The notes: generated by a model not told the origin, from the letters alone. A stretch of 45,851 nucleotides of DNA from Parasphingorhabdus sp. (GCA_030373505.1 JAUCYS010000019.1:1-45851), one strand, 5' to 3'. Counted from the first letter of the stretch, positions 26,656 to 35,225 are shown. Made by a program: numbers and translations.

Positions 26656-28024
26656 TCGTGATCGCCTTCACATTGACGAATTCCTTCAGGCCGACTTCGC
26701 CATGTTCGCGGCCATAGCCGGAATCCTTGACGCCGCCGAACGGCATGTCGGGTGATGCAATGGAATAGCTATTGATGTTGACCATGCCGGTATCGAAATA
26801 GGTGGAAGCCATTTTCACGGCGCGGTCCACATCCTTGCTGAAGATACCGCCACCCAGGCCATAGCGACTGTCGTTGGCGATGCGCATGGCATCCTCGTCA
26901 TCCTTGGCCTTGATGATCGAGGCAACGGGTCCGAAAATCTCGTCGTCATAGGCCGGCTGCCCCGGCGCAACATCGACCAGTGCGGTCGCCGGATAGAACC
27001 AGCCGGTGCGATCGGGCACCTCGCCGCCGGCAACGACCTTTGCGCCCTTGGCCACGCTTTCCTCCACCTGCTTGTGAATCTGGTCACGCTGGCTGCACGA
27101 TACCAGTGGCCCAAGCTGCGTGTCCTCGTCGTTCGGATCGCCCATCACGACGTCCTTGAACGCAGCGGCATAGCCCTCGACAAAGGCATCATAATTTTTC
27201 TCGGTGACAATGAACCGTTTCGCGTTGACGCAGGTCTGGCCGTTGTTGAACAGGCGGCCCTGCGCGCAGGTCTTGATCGCCAGCTCCATATCCGCGTCAT
27301 CAAACACCATATAGGCGTCGTTCGAACCCAGTTCGAGAACGGTCTTCTTCGAGACCGAGGCGGCCTTCTGGGCAACCGTGCGCCCTGCCTTGTCACTGCC
27401 GGTCAGGGTCACGCCGCGCACCAGATCATGTTCGATGATCTTGTCTGACTGGTCGTGGCTGATCAGCAACACGCCGAACAGTCCCTTGGGCAGACCGGCC
27501 CGCTCGTAGATGTCGCGCAGCAGCAGACCGCTGCCGGTGCAATTTTCGGAATGTTTCAGCAATACGCCATTGCCGACCATCAGGCTGGAAATCGAATAGC
27601 GGATCGCCTGATAGCAGGGGAAGTTCCAGGGCTGGACGCCATAGATAACGCCAAGCGGCGAATAGGTGACGAGGCCGCGGCCTTCCGGAACATCATGTTC
27701 CTCATCCGCCAGCATTTTCGGGCCATGTTTTGCGGTATAGTCACAGATGCCCGCGCACAGCTCGATCTCCTCGCGGCCATCGCTGAGCAGCTTGCCCATT
27801 TCGTCGGTCATCAGCTGGGCAAATTCCTCTTTCGACTTGCGCAGTTCATCGGCGATATCCGCAATCACGCTGGCACGTTCCTCCAGGCTTTTTAGCCGCC
27901 ATTCGAGAAAGGCGTCGTGACTGTCCTGGACAACCGCCATCGCCTCTTCGTCGGACATGACGGGATAGGTCTTGAGAGTCTGTTCGGTCAGGGGATTGAT
28001 TGTCTCTATGGTCTTGTCGGTCAT
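26645..28024 (-). CDS. NAD(P)-dependent aldehyde dehydrogenase, succinate-semialdehyde dehydrogenase type
   Basis: A 459-residue aldehyde dehydrogenase. The catalytic Cys is near residue 265 in FNNGQTCVNAKRF and the general-base Glu is in VLELGSNDAYMVFDDADM; PWNFPCYQAIR and TGSDKAGRTVAQKA are cofactor-site segments. The short N-terminus and TINPLTEQTLKTYP opening match the Sad/GabD group that oxidises succinate semialdehyde and similar aldehydes to acids. The start ATG 28024 has AAGGA six bases upstream. It lies 45 bases after the metallo-beta-lactamase-like gene and overlaps the flavoprotein gene. Family firm; the exact substrate is not. Confidence 0.9.
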   Translation of the reverse strand: MTDKTIETINPLTEQTLKTYPVMSDEEAMAVVQDSHDAFLEWRLKSLEERASVIADIADELRKSKEEFAQLMTDEMGKLLSDGREEIELCAGICDYTAKHGPKMLADEEHDVPEGRGLVTYSPLGVIYGVQPWNFPCYQAIRYSISSLMVGNGVLLKHSENCTGSGLLLRDIYERAGLPKGLFGVLLISHDQSDKIIEHDLVRGVTLTGSDKAGRTVAQKAASVSKKTVLELGSNDAYMVFDDADMELAIKTCAQGRLFNNGQTCVNAKRFIVTEKNYDAFVEGYAAAFKDVVMGDPNDEDTQLGPLVSCSQRDQIHKQVEESVAKGAKVVAGGEVPDRTGWFYPATALVDVAPGQPAYDDEIFGPVASIIKAKDDEDAMRIANDSRYGLGGGIFSKDVDRAVKMASTYFDTGMVNINSYSIASPDMPFGGVKDSGYGREHGEVGLKEFVNVKAITIAD

Positions 28025-28069
28025 ATTAGATCCTTGTGTGTTGATAGGGGACGAGCGCGGGGGATGCGC

Positions 28070-28900
28070 TCAGCCATATGTTTTGCGATGATCGTCCAGC
28101 GTACCGGACGCCTGCTCGAGGGCTTCCTCGATGGCCTCGGCAAATGTCTCGCCGGAAAGGCGGAAAATGCCATTATGCGCGACACAGGCGATCTTCGTGT
28201 CGGCCCAGTCCCGGGCGAGGCCTTTTGCCCAGGCGATATAGTCGTCCGCCGAACCCGGGCGTTTCTCCAGCCCTTCGGCGAGTTTCGGGTGGAAGCGCAG
28301 TCTTGGCCCCGGAAGCAATTTTTCAACCAGAGACGGCAGGTTGATGAACATCAGCGTGTCATCAACATGAACGATACGACTTTCCCGATGGCGTACGAGA
28401 ACCGAACTCACATGGACACTGTCGTCTTCGGGTACGAAATCGACGCCCGCGGGAACGGAAAAATCAAGAATATCGGCAAATTCCTCCTGCGTCGACTGAT
28501 CCTCGATCAGCGCCGGATCCCATGCCAAATCCGGCATTTTCTGGTGATGACGCCGGGTCCCGATCAGCCGGGCATTGGGCAAGAGCTTGTGAATGAACTC
28601 GCAATGGACAGTGTGAAAGGGATGGACGTTCAACACCGCTTTGATCAGCGAACCGCCGTAGGTCAGCGCCATCAGCTCTTCGCGATCCGCCTCGTCCATT
28701 TCATAGGCATCAAGCAGAATGAACGATCCGTCCGGCTTGCGAACAAGCGACATCTGCGTGCCGATATTGATGACATGCGATATCTTGAAATCGCCGCGTA
28801 TATTCCAGAAATTGTCGGTCAGATGTTCGATTGCGGCGCTCCTGTGAAAGTCGTTGGGGGTTGTCTGAACAACACCCCAGCCGCCTTTCGGTTCCGCCAA
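28070..28900 (-). CDS. Metallo-beta-lactamase-like protein of unknown function
   Basis: A 276-residue protein without a signal peptide. The sequence NVHPFHTVHCEFIHK (about residues 91-105) has an H-x2-H-x2-H pattern like a changed form of the metallo-beta-lactamase metal motif, and VHVDDTLMFINLP and CVAHNGIFRL fit later metal-ligand positions of that fold; DUF4336-type proteins look similar. The assignment is by pattern only. The start is TTG 28900: an in-frame TGA lies four codons upstream, and no ATG occurs before residue 50. It lies 49 bases after the PepSY gene and 45 before the aldehyde dehydrogenase, within the Fur-box gene set. Confidence 0.65.
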   Translation of the reverse strand: MAEPKGGWGVVQTTPNDFHRSAAIEHLTDNFWNIRGDFKISHVINIGTQMSLVRKPDGSFILLDAYEMDEADREELMALTYGGSLIKAVLNVHPFHTVHCEFIHKLLPNARLIGTRRHHQKMPDLAWDPALIEDQSTQEEFADILDFSVPAGVDFVPEDDSVHVSSVLVRHRESRIVHVDDTLMFINLPSLVEKLLPGPRLRFHPKLAEGLEKRPGSADDYIAWAKGLARDWADTKIACVAHNGIFRLSGETFAEAIEEALEQASGTLDDHRKTYG

Positions 28901-28949
28901 ATCGGTGATTCAGAAAGCTTTTCCCGCTTGATTCCCGGGGGACTGCCGG

Positions 28950-30164
28950 TCACGCAGCGATTAGCGGATATACCAGTATCAGGCCGAGCCCGACCAGCAT
29001 GGTCGCCAACCATTTCCATCGCCCCATGCCGATCCATGCGATGCGCACAGCCTTCCGCTGTTCTCTGGCCGACAGCGAAAGGCGCAGAGCGAATATGGTA
29101 ACGCCCGACACGCACAGCATCGTCAGCAGACAGCCGAACAGGAACCATGGCAATTTGCTCCCATAACCCGCAAAGGTCCCGAAATGCAGCGGGTCGGCTG
29201 CTTCCGAAATCCGCTGGTGGACGGACAGCTGCTCGCCGCGACTGGTGGCGAGAATGTCCCCGGTTGCCGGATCGGTCCACACCGCATTGGCTCGCGGGCG
29301 GACCAACAAGGCACTGGCGTCGCCTTCAAAGCGGAAGGCCTGCCCGGGCTTCGCGGGAAAGACGATCCGCCGGATGGCCAGTTCGGGAAAAGCCGCCCGC
29401 GCCGCCTCCAGGCTGGCGGGGAAGCGAGCGACGACCTCATTGTCCGGAATCGCCTGCTCCGCACTGACCTTGATCGCGGGCGGCGCATCCAGGCCGAGGC
29501 TTTCGGCGAGATACCAGATGCCGGTCAGCGCAATCAGCGCCACGAACCAGAGCGACCAGAGTCCGGCAAGACGGTGGATATCACCCCAGGCGGTACGCGC
29601 GTCGCGCCAGCGGACCGGCTTGAAGAAACCGCGCCACCATTTTTTATAAACCACGAGACTGGAGACCAGGCTGGCCAGCAACAGCACCGACAGGACCGAG
29701 ACAAGAGGGACGCCGATGTTCAGCGGCAGGTTGAGATGGCGATGCATGTTGCGCAAAATCCGCTGCGCCCCCGCCCATGGCCCGACACCCTGAATGACAC
29801 CGGTTTCGGGATGAGCATAGAGAAAGCCCTGGCTGCCATCGGGGCGGATGATATGAACATTCGCGGCAAATGCGCTGGCCACAGGCGCATCCATCGAGCG
29901 GATTGCCGCACTGGCCGGATGCCCCGCGGCAACGGCGGCAATCAACTCCCATTGCGGCTCGTCGCTCACCGTGGCAGGCGACACCCTGAGGCCCGGCTGC
30001 AGCAGCCAGTCGATTTCGTGCGACAGCACCGCCAGCGTGCCGGTCGCGAAGACGAACGTCAGCAGGATCGCAAGCTTCAGCCCCGCCCACTGGTGAACCA
30101 GCCACCACAGGCGAGCCGGCTTGACCCGGGGTCGCCGCCGGGCCGCCTGAGGCCTGCCATCCAT
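28950..30164 (-). CDS. PepSY domain membrane protein (iron-uptake associated)
   Basis: A 404-residue inner-membrane protein of the PepSY-associated type. The first membrane segment is in LWWLVHQWAGLKLAILLTFVFATGT, with the WxxxHxWxG pattern common to the family. A periplasmic PepSY domain follows, with membrane segments at VPLVSVLSVLLLASLVSSLVVY, HRLAGLWSLWFVALIALTGIW, WFLFGCLLTMLCVSGVTIF and the C-terminus (GLGLILVYPLIAA). Such proteins accompany TonB siderophore receptors and are thought to reduce ferric siderophores at the inner membrane (FsrB/FpvG-like). ATG 30164 overlaps the receptor stop codon by one base, so the two are translationally coupled. Confidence 0.9.
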   Translation of the reverse strand: MDGRPQAARRRPRVKPARLWWLVHQWAGLKLAILLTFVFATGTLAVLSHEIDWLLQPGLRVSPATVSDEPQWELIAAVAAGHPASAAIRSMDAPVASAFAANVHIIRPDGSQGFLYAHPETGVIQGVGPWAGAQRILRNMHRHLNLPLNIGVPLVSVLSVLLLASLVSSLVVYKKWWRGFFKPVRWRDARTAWGDIHRLAGLWSLWFVALIALTGIWYLAESLGLDAPPAIKVSAEQAIPDNEVVARFPASLEAARAAFPELAIRRIVFPAKPGQAFRFEGDASALLVRPRANAVWTDPATGDILATSRGEQLSVHQRISEAADPLHFGTFAGYGSKLPWFLFGCLLTMLCVSGVTIFALRLSLSAREQRKAVRIAWIGMGRWKWLATMLVGLGLILVYPLIAA

Positions 30165-32284
30165 CAGAATGTCCGGGTCACCTCAATGAACGCGGACCGC
30201 GGCTCGCCGGGGAAATGCCCGGTCCGGTCGATAAAGCCCGAGGTCGCGTAGGTCTTGTCGAAAATATTGTCGATCCGCAGCATCGCCTTCCACGGCCCCG
30301 TTTCATAGATGATCGACCCGTCGAAGACGAAATAGGGTTTCACTCGCTGGTCGCTGATCGACCGCCGTTCCGAGACATAATCGCCGCCCAGGGCAAAGGC
30401 GAGACCGACCGGCCTGATCTGGTACCGCGTCCAGAAACCGAGCTGATGTTTCGGCGCATTGGGAAAGCGGTCACCGATATTCAGGCCGAAGCCGCTGCCG
30501 CCATTGTCCTTGGTGATCTTGGTATCATTATAGCCATAGTTCACGGTCAGCACCCAGTCCGGGGTAAGGTCGGCGGCAAAATCGAGATCAAGGCCCTTGC
30601 TGGTGACCTCGCCAAACGCGATAAAATCATCAACCCCGTCGCCGCCGGGATCACCGGCAGGATCCGCCTGCAGCACATTGGTGCGCCGGATCTGATAGAC
30701 CGACAGGCTGGACTGTACCCGCCCGCCGAACAGCGCGGTCTTGACGCCCCCTTCAATCATATCGCCCTTCAGCGGTGAAAAGGGGCCGCCAGCCAGCACG
30801 TCCTGCTGGCCGATGTCCTGCGGCTCGAAGCTGGTCGCATATTGGCCGAACAGCGACAGGTCCGGCCGGATTCGCCAGGTCAGTCCGGCGCGCCAGGTCC
30901 AGGCATTATCGCCGAATGATTCGCCCTGCAGCTCGTCCCGATAGTCATCATAACGAGCCCCCACGACCGCAATCACCGGCCCGATGGTCGCCTCTTCCAG
31001 AAGATAGAAGCCCGCTCGGCGAGCGCTGGTCGGACGGTCGTCGGGATAGACGCGCGTCAGGTTATAATTGGCCGGATCGGTTACGCCATATTGCGGGTTG
31101 TTGAGACTCAGCGGAGTCGGCAGGCCGGGCGTCGCACTGGCCCTGCCCCGCGCCCGATAATAGTTGAGTGAGCCGTCTTCCTGATAATAGTCCATCCCGG
31201 CCAATATTCGGTTGCCGATCTGGCCGAGATCAGCGGACCAGATGGCATTGGCGCCAAAGGACCAGCTTTCATAGGTCCGGAACTGGTCGCGGAATTCGCG
31301 GATGCTGGCATCGACCTTGCCGTCGCCATCGGAATCGAACAGCCCGCGAGGCTCATGATATTCCTGGCTTTCCTTCGCATCAATATAGCGCAGCCCGACA
31401 TCGAGCTTCAAATTGTCAGCCGGTTCGATGTCCAGCAGCGCCTGCGCGACATTCGACTTCAGCCGGAGAAAGTCACTGGCCTCATTATGGTTCCAGCGCC
31501 GGTCGGCAAGAAAATTGCCCTCGTCGTCGGTCGGAACGCCGCGCAGGCGGTTGCCGCCCAGATCGATATCATAGCGAGTCGCCTGCAGCGTCAGCGTGCC
31601 GATACCGATATCGGTTGTCAGACCGGCGTCGAGGATCAGCGTCTCATTGTCCGCATTCCAGCGGGCATCATCGCTATTCTCGTAGAAAACCGCGACACGG
31701 CCAGCGAGCTTCTCGGAAAGCGGCCCCGTTGCATCCACGGTGCCGCCAAACCGGCTACGCGTGCCGGCAATGGCGCGCGCTTCGATCGCCGTGTCGAAGG
31801 CAGGTTTCTTCGAAATATAGTTGAACAGGCCGCCCGGTGCGGACTGGCCATAGAGCATCCCCGCCGGTCCCTTGAGAAATTCCACCCGCTGGATATTGAA
31901 CGTCTGCGGTACCGAAAAACCGGAATAGGGGTCCCCGCGCAGGCCGTCGAAGAAATTCTCCTCCTGCCGGAAGCCGCGCGCGGTGACGCCGGCATAGCTG
32001 AACACCGTGACGCCCGAGATATTGCGGTAGAGATCCTGCGCGTCGCGGGCGCCCTGGTCGCGAATAAGATCGTCGGTCAGGACCGTGATCGACTGACTTG
32101 AGGCCAGCGGATCGGTCGGCAGCTTCCCCGATGTCGTTTCCTCCACACGATACAGCCGCTCCGCCCGTCCGATAACGATGATGTCCTCCCGGCCGTCGGC
32201 ATCAGCCTCTGCAAGGTCCTGCGCTGCAAGGGGGGATGCTGCGGCGAGCAGCATGAGTAACGAAATATTGCGTGTTAGAATCAT
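30164..32284 (-). CDS. TonB-dependent siderophore receptor
   Basis: A 706-residue outer-membrane receptor with a signal peptide (MILTRNISLLMLLAAASPLAAQ). The plug domain contains LPTDPLASSQSITVLTDDLI, VEFLKGPAGMLYGQSAPGG and NYISKKP, typical of ferric siderophore receptors (FhuA/FpvA group). The 22-strand barrel ends in a terminal aromatic (SAFIEVTRTF). ATG 32284 has a perfect AGGAGG four bases upstream. A Fur box lies 30 bases upstream of the start, so expression should rise under iron shortage. The siderophore cannot be told from the sequence. It is the first gene of a five-gene minus-strand set. Confidence 0.95.
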   Translation of the reverse strand: MILTRNISLLMLLAAASPLAAQDLAEADADGREDIIVIGRAERLYRVEETTSGKLPTDPLASSQSITVLTDDLIRDQGARDAQDLYRNISGVTVFSYAGVTARGFRQEENFFDGLRGDPYSGFSVPQTFNIQRVEFLKGPAGMLYGQSAPGGLFNYISKKPAFDTAIEARAIAGTRSRFGGTVDATGPLSEKLAGRVAVFYENSDDARWNADNETLILDAGLTTDIGIGTLTLQATRYDIDLGGNRLRGVPTDDEGNFLADRRWNHNEASDFLRLKSNVAQALLDIEPADNLKLDVGLRYIDAKESQEYHEPRGLFDSDGDGKVDASIREFRDQFRTYESWSFGANAIWSADLGQIGNRILAGMDYYQEDGSLNYYRARGRASATPGLPTPLSLNNPQYGVTDPANYNLTRVYPDDRPTSARRAGFYLLEEATIGPVIAVVGARYDDYRDELQGESFGDNAWTWRAGLTWRIRPDLSLFGQYATSFEPQDIGQQDVLAGGPFSPLKGDMIEGGVKTALFGGRVQSSLSVYQIRRTNVLQADPAGDPGGDGVDDFIAFGEVTSKGLDLDFAADLTPDWVLTVNYGYNDTKITKDNGGSGFGLNIGDRFPNAPKHQLGFWTRYQIRPVGLAFALGGDYVSERRSISDQRVKPYFVFDGSIIYETGPWKAMLRIDNIFDKTYATSGFIDRTGHFPGEPRSAFIEVTRTF

Positions 32285-32311
32285 AGAGCCTCCTGATGGC
32301 CCCATGCTCTA

Positions 32312-32334
32312 TTGATAATCATTTGCATTATCAA
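32312..32334 (-). promoter_or_regulatory. Fur box upstream of the TonB siderophore receptor
   Basis: GATAATCATTTGCATTATC (32314-32332) matches the classical 19-base Fur box at 15 of 19 positions and has perfect 6-base half sites; with the outer TT/AA the inverted repeat is 8 bases per arm. It lies 28-50 bases before the receptor ATG. Iron-dependent repression is inferred from this match and the gene type. Confidence 0.85.
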
Positions 32335-32405
32335 TGCCGCTTGTAAAAAAAGCGAACTATGTTCCCGCAATGCTGATGATCGAGCAGTTTCTGGCTGAAC
32401 GTCGC

Positions 32406-32669
32406 CTAGCGCAGCTGGCTGTCCTTGCTGCCACGGCGGTTGAAGCCGGCCTGCGATCGGGTTGCATCGCGCGCCGACTGGCACGCCACACAGGTCCTTG
32501 TCCCGGGCAGGGCGCGGCGGCGCGCTTCGGGAATTTCGTCGCCGCATTCGACGCAATATTTTGCGGCTTCTCCGGTCGGCATATCGGCCCGCGCGCGTTT
32601 GACCGCGTCGGCTATTGTATCGTCTATCTGATCCTGCACCGCACCATCGCGTGCCCAGCCGCCTGCCAT
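32406..32669 (-). CDS. Small DksA/TraR family C4 zinc-finger protein
   Basis: An 87-residue protein ending in a four-cysteine zinc finger, Cys39, Cys42, Cys60 and Cys63 (C-x2-C-x17-C-x2-C), in YCVECGDEIPEARRRALPGT, as in DksA, TraR and YbiI. It lacks the long coiled coil of DksA and so resembles the short TraR/YbiI type, which may bind the RNA polymerase secondary channel. The basic C-terminus (GFNRRGSKDSQLR) is short. It is a single gene between the Fur-box region and the MocR gene. No phage genes lie nearby. Confidence 0.85.
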   Translation of the reverse strand: MAGGWARDGAVQDQIDDTIADAVKRARADMPTGEAAKYCVECGDEIPEARRRALPGTRTCVACQSARDATRSQAGFNRRGSKDSQLR

Positions 32670-32822
32670 TGAAACCTCTGAATATTTATCTCTTGGGAGG
32701 CTTTAATCTAGGCACGAAAAGCGGATTTTCAAGGTCGGGGCAACTATCGCGGGCGATCGAGCGGGGCAACCTTCCTCCGAGGCCGGCCTTATATTGTCCA
32801 ACAGTCTGAGCAGCATATCCCG

Positions 32823-34190
32823 TCAGACGATCGGATTCAGCTCCCTCTCGCCTGAAGAACAAATGAACGCGTCCAGCGCCCGCAAGGCGGCAGACAGTGC
32901 GCTTCTGCCGATAGGCCCGCCCAGCGAGACGCGCATGGCCTGCTGGTCGCTATGGCCACCAACCGCAAAGCCTTCGGATGGCGCCAGCCCGAGACCGGTA
33001 TTGCGCATCAAGACCGGCAGATGTGCCGCGAGCGATCCATCCGGCATCCGCAGCCACAGGTGATATCCTTCCGGCTGGGACGCAAAGGTTCCGGAGCCGA
33101 GAATCTCCCTGGCAGCGGCTTGCCGCCATGCCGCTTCCGCCCGGGTATCCTGTACCAGCCTGTCGAAGGTTCCATTGCCCAGCCAGTGCGCAACAACGGC
33201 AGCGTTGATCGGAGGAGCCATGACCACCGTCTCATGCATCTCTGCGCCAAGCTGCATCGACTGGCCCACATTCGGACAGCGAACGAACGCCACACGCAGA
33301 GCGGGCGAGATCACTTTCGATGTGCTCGCGATATACCAGCAAAGGTCAGGAACCAGACTGGCAATGGGTGGCGGTGGATTGGCGGCCAGCAAGCCATAAG
33401 CATCATCTTCGATGATTGGCAGATTTTCGCGCCGGGCAACATCTGCGATCTGCCTTCGATTCTCGGCGGAGATCGTCTCGGTCGTCGGATTGTCATTGGT
33501 CGGAACGACATATAGCGCGCGGATCGCCTTGCTCCGGCAGGCCTCCGCCAGCGCATCGCCGGTCATCTCCGGCAAAGCCACCAGATTCAGTCCGAGACGC
33601 AGCGCCAGAGACCGCAGGCCGGGATAGACGAACCTGCCGCAAGCGACATGGTCACCGGGCTTGGCAATGGTCGAAAGCACCCCGTGCAGGGCGTTTTGCC
33701 CGCCAGCGGTTACGATGACTTGGTCGGCATAGGTGGCAATGCCGATCCGGCTGAGCAGCTGAGCACCCGCCTCCCGAACGTGCGATGCCCCGCCGGGGCG
33801 CTGATAATGGAAGGCGGCCTCGGCCTCATTGGCCAGGCAGGTCCGCACGGTATCGGCGAAAGCGGTGGATAGCGATCGGCCCGCAGGCAGAGGCGGGCAA
33901 TTCATCGCCTCGTCATATTGAGCCGGTGTAGCGGTCGCAACCGCCCTGTCCTCCCGCACGAAGCTGCCCGCTCGTCCGCGACCGACGATCAGCCCGCGCT
34001 CGCGCGCCAGCTCATAGGCACGCGTGATCGTGGTAAGATCGAAACCCAGAGTATCGGCCAATTCTCGTTGCGGCGGAAGGCGGTTGCCCGGTTTGAAATA
34101 GCCGCAGTGAATGGCGTCCGTCAGGGCATCGGCTACGGCCAGATATTTGGGTCCGGAAAATCGGGAAAGCTCGGGAATCCAGTTCGACAC
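32823..34190 (-). CDS. MocR-type transcriptional regulator (GntR helix-turn-helix fused to aminotransferase domain)
   Basis: A 455-residue fusion regulator. The N-terminal winged helix-turn-helix has the GntR pattern KYLAVADALTDAIHCGYFKP, then LPPQRELADTLGFDLTTITR. The C-terminal domain is a fold-type I aminotransferase with the PLP Lys near residue 292 in STSKVISPALRVAFVR and NDNPTTETISAENRRQIADV. Such proteins sense an amine, amino acid or PLP form and control nearby genes. The start is GTG 34190 with AAGGA upstream, three bases after the DUF983 stop, so both are probably in one operon. Its likely target is the TTGTATGG-containing region at 34636-34813. Confidence 0.93.
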   Translation of the reverse strand: MSNWIPELSRFSGPKYLAVADALTDAIHCGYFKPGNRLPPQRELADTLGFDLTTITRAYELARERGLIVGRGRAGSFVREDRAVATATPAQYDEAMNCPPLPAGRSLSTAFADTVRTCLANEAEAAFHYQRPGGASHVREAGAQLLSRIGIATYADQVIVTAGGQNALHGVLSTIAKPGDHVACGRFVYPGLRSLALRLGLNLVALPEMTGDALAEACRSKAIRALYVVPTNDNPTTETISAENRRQIADVARRENLPIIEDDAYGLLAANPPPPIASLVPDLCWYIASTSKVISPALRVAFVRCPNVGQSMQLGAEMHETVVMAPPINAAVVAHWLGNGTFDRLVQDTRAEAAWRQAAAREILGSGTFASQPEGYHLWLRMPDGSLAAHLPVLMRNTGLGLAPSEGFAVGGHSDQQAMRVSLGGPIGRSALSAALRALDAFICSSGERELNPIV

Positions 34191-34193
34191 CTG

Positions 34194-34619
34194 CTATTTT
34201 CCTTCAAACCATTCGTCGCTCTCTGACGCCCCGTTCAGCTGCGCCCAGAGTTTTTCGGTTCCCGCCTCTTGCGCCTTGTTCACATATTGCGAGGCGACCA
34301 GCCAGCCCTTGATCGGCCGAAGCGGCAAGGCACAGCCCAGACTGATCAGCGGAAAAGAGGTCAGCAGATGAACCCAGAATGGCGATTCCAGAGCGACTTG
34401 CAGCCAAACGACCAGGAAAACCAGGGGGAAGGCGACGATGCACAGCGAGAAAAACGCCGGGCCATCATCAGGCGATGCAAATCGATAATCAAGACCGCAG
34501 ACATCACACTTGTCAGCGATTTTAAGCCAGCTGCTGAACAGCTTGCCCTCGCCGCAACGCGGGCACAGGCCTTTCCAGCCGCAATGCAGGATCCAGCGAA
34601 ACTTCTCGTCTTCGACCAT
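34194..34619 (-). CDS. DUF983 family membrane protein
   Basis: A 141-residue protein of the DUF983 type. It opens with a zinc-ribbon-like half (GLCPRCGEGKLFSSWL and CDVCGLDYRF, two CxxC pairs), then DDGPAFFSLCIVAFPLVFLV and a second membrane segment (FWVHLLTSFPLISLGCALPL). ATG 34619 (MVEDEKFRW) is chosen because upstream residues fall in the promoter and operator region. The function of DUF983 proteins is unknown. It is the first gene of a likely operon with the MocR regulator and divergent from the small protein at 34829. Confidence 0.85.
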   Translation of the reverse strand: MVEDEKFRWILHCGWKGLCPRCGEGKLFSSWLKIADKCDVCGLDYRFASPDDGPAFFSLCIVAFPLVFLVVWLQVALESPFWVHLLTSFPLISLGCALPLRPIKGWLVASQYVNKAQEAGTEKLWAQLNGASESDEWFEGK

Positions 34620-34635
34620 TTTCAAGGCACATACT

Positions 34636-34670
34636 CCATACAAAATATATATAGACACGTCATTGTATGG
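34636..34670. promoter_or_regulatory. Inverted TTGTATGG sites in the DUF983-mocR promoter
   Basis: CCATACAA (34636-34643) and TTGTATGG (34663-34670) are perfect 8-base inverted copies. Between them lies an AT-rich -10-like stretch (ATATATATAG). On the minus strand one site falls over the expected -35/spacer and the other near the transcript start, an arrangement typical of an operator. Confidence 0.6.
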
Positions 34671-34787
34671 CTCCATAGTTCGCTGATGGAGCAGAGTCAA
34701 TTAACAGGCCTTGTCTATCTGATTATTTGATCGTCTAGCGGTCGACAGGACCGGTAGAGACACCTATATATGGAGAGATTTAAAATT

Positions 34788-34813
34788 ATTGTATGGATAA
34801 CAATACATACAAT
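34788..34813. promoter_or_regulatory. Inverted TTGTATGG sites before the divergent small gene
   Basis: ATTGTATG (34788-34795) and CATACAAT (34806-34813) are perfect 8-base inverted copies with a 10-base centre. They lie 15 bases before the start of the 108-residue protein. The core matches the pair at 34636-34670, so one regulator, most simply the adjacent MocR protein, may control both directions. Confidence 0.65.
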
Positions 34814-34828
34814 AAAAACGGAAGAGAA

Positions 34829-35152
34829 ATGACCGCCATGAATAAATCCACGGAGCTGATCGACACCGCCCGCAATATCGTGGCCATCACGCTGCGCGCG
34901 TCGGGCCGCGAGGATCTGGCAAAAATGGTGCTGCAGGGTGCTGGCGATGACCTGCCCGAACTGTCCGCCACGGTTGCAGCCCTGACCGACCTCTACGGAC
35001 AGCACGCCCGGTTGAAGCAGGCGCTGCAATTTTATGCCGACGAAAGCTGCTGGGATGACGAGCTGCCCGGCGGCGCATTGACCATGCATGACCGGGGCGA
35101 CGTCGCCCGAAATGCGCTGCTCGGGCGCGATATTTTCCGACACCGGGACTGA
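34829..35152 (+). CDS. Small protein of unknown function, divergent from the DUF983-mocR operon
   Basis: A protein of 107 residues from ATG 34829 (MTAMNKSTELIDTARNIVAI) with GGAAGAG just upstream; ATG 34838 is equally possible. An ATG at 34793 lies inside the operator palindrome and is unlikely. The protein is acidic and mostly helical, with no signal peptide or membrane segment. Near the C-terminus is YADESCWDDELPGGALTMHD, rich in Asp and Trp. I do not recognise the family. Its stop codon lies in a 13-base tandem repeat and a strong terminator follows. Position and shared operator sites suggest regulation by the MocR protein. Confidence 0.65.
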   Translation: MTAMNKSTELIDTARNIVAITLRASGREDLAKMVLQGAGDDLPELSATVAALTDLYGQHARLKQALQFYADESCWDDELPGGALTMHDRGDVARNALLGRDIFRHRD

Positions 35153-35178
35153 GCGGCGGGACTGAGCGGCGGGACTGA
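35145..35178 (+). repeat. 13-base tandem repeat at the end of the small gene
   Basis: The unit ACTGAGCGGCGGG occurs twice in full (35148-35160 and 35161-35173) and then in part. The TGA stop of the preceding gene is in the first unit and is repeated in each. Simple slippage repeat. Confidence 0.75.
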
Positions 35179-35225
35179 CCGGTTCCGTCCGGCGCGATTT
35201 TCAGCCGCCCGTCCCCCAAAGAAAA

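Noticed and set aside
32406..32669. Prophage remnant suggested by the TraR-like gene
   Set aside because: No integrase, structural phage gene or attachment repeat is nearby; short DksA/TraR proteins also occur as chromosomal genes.
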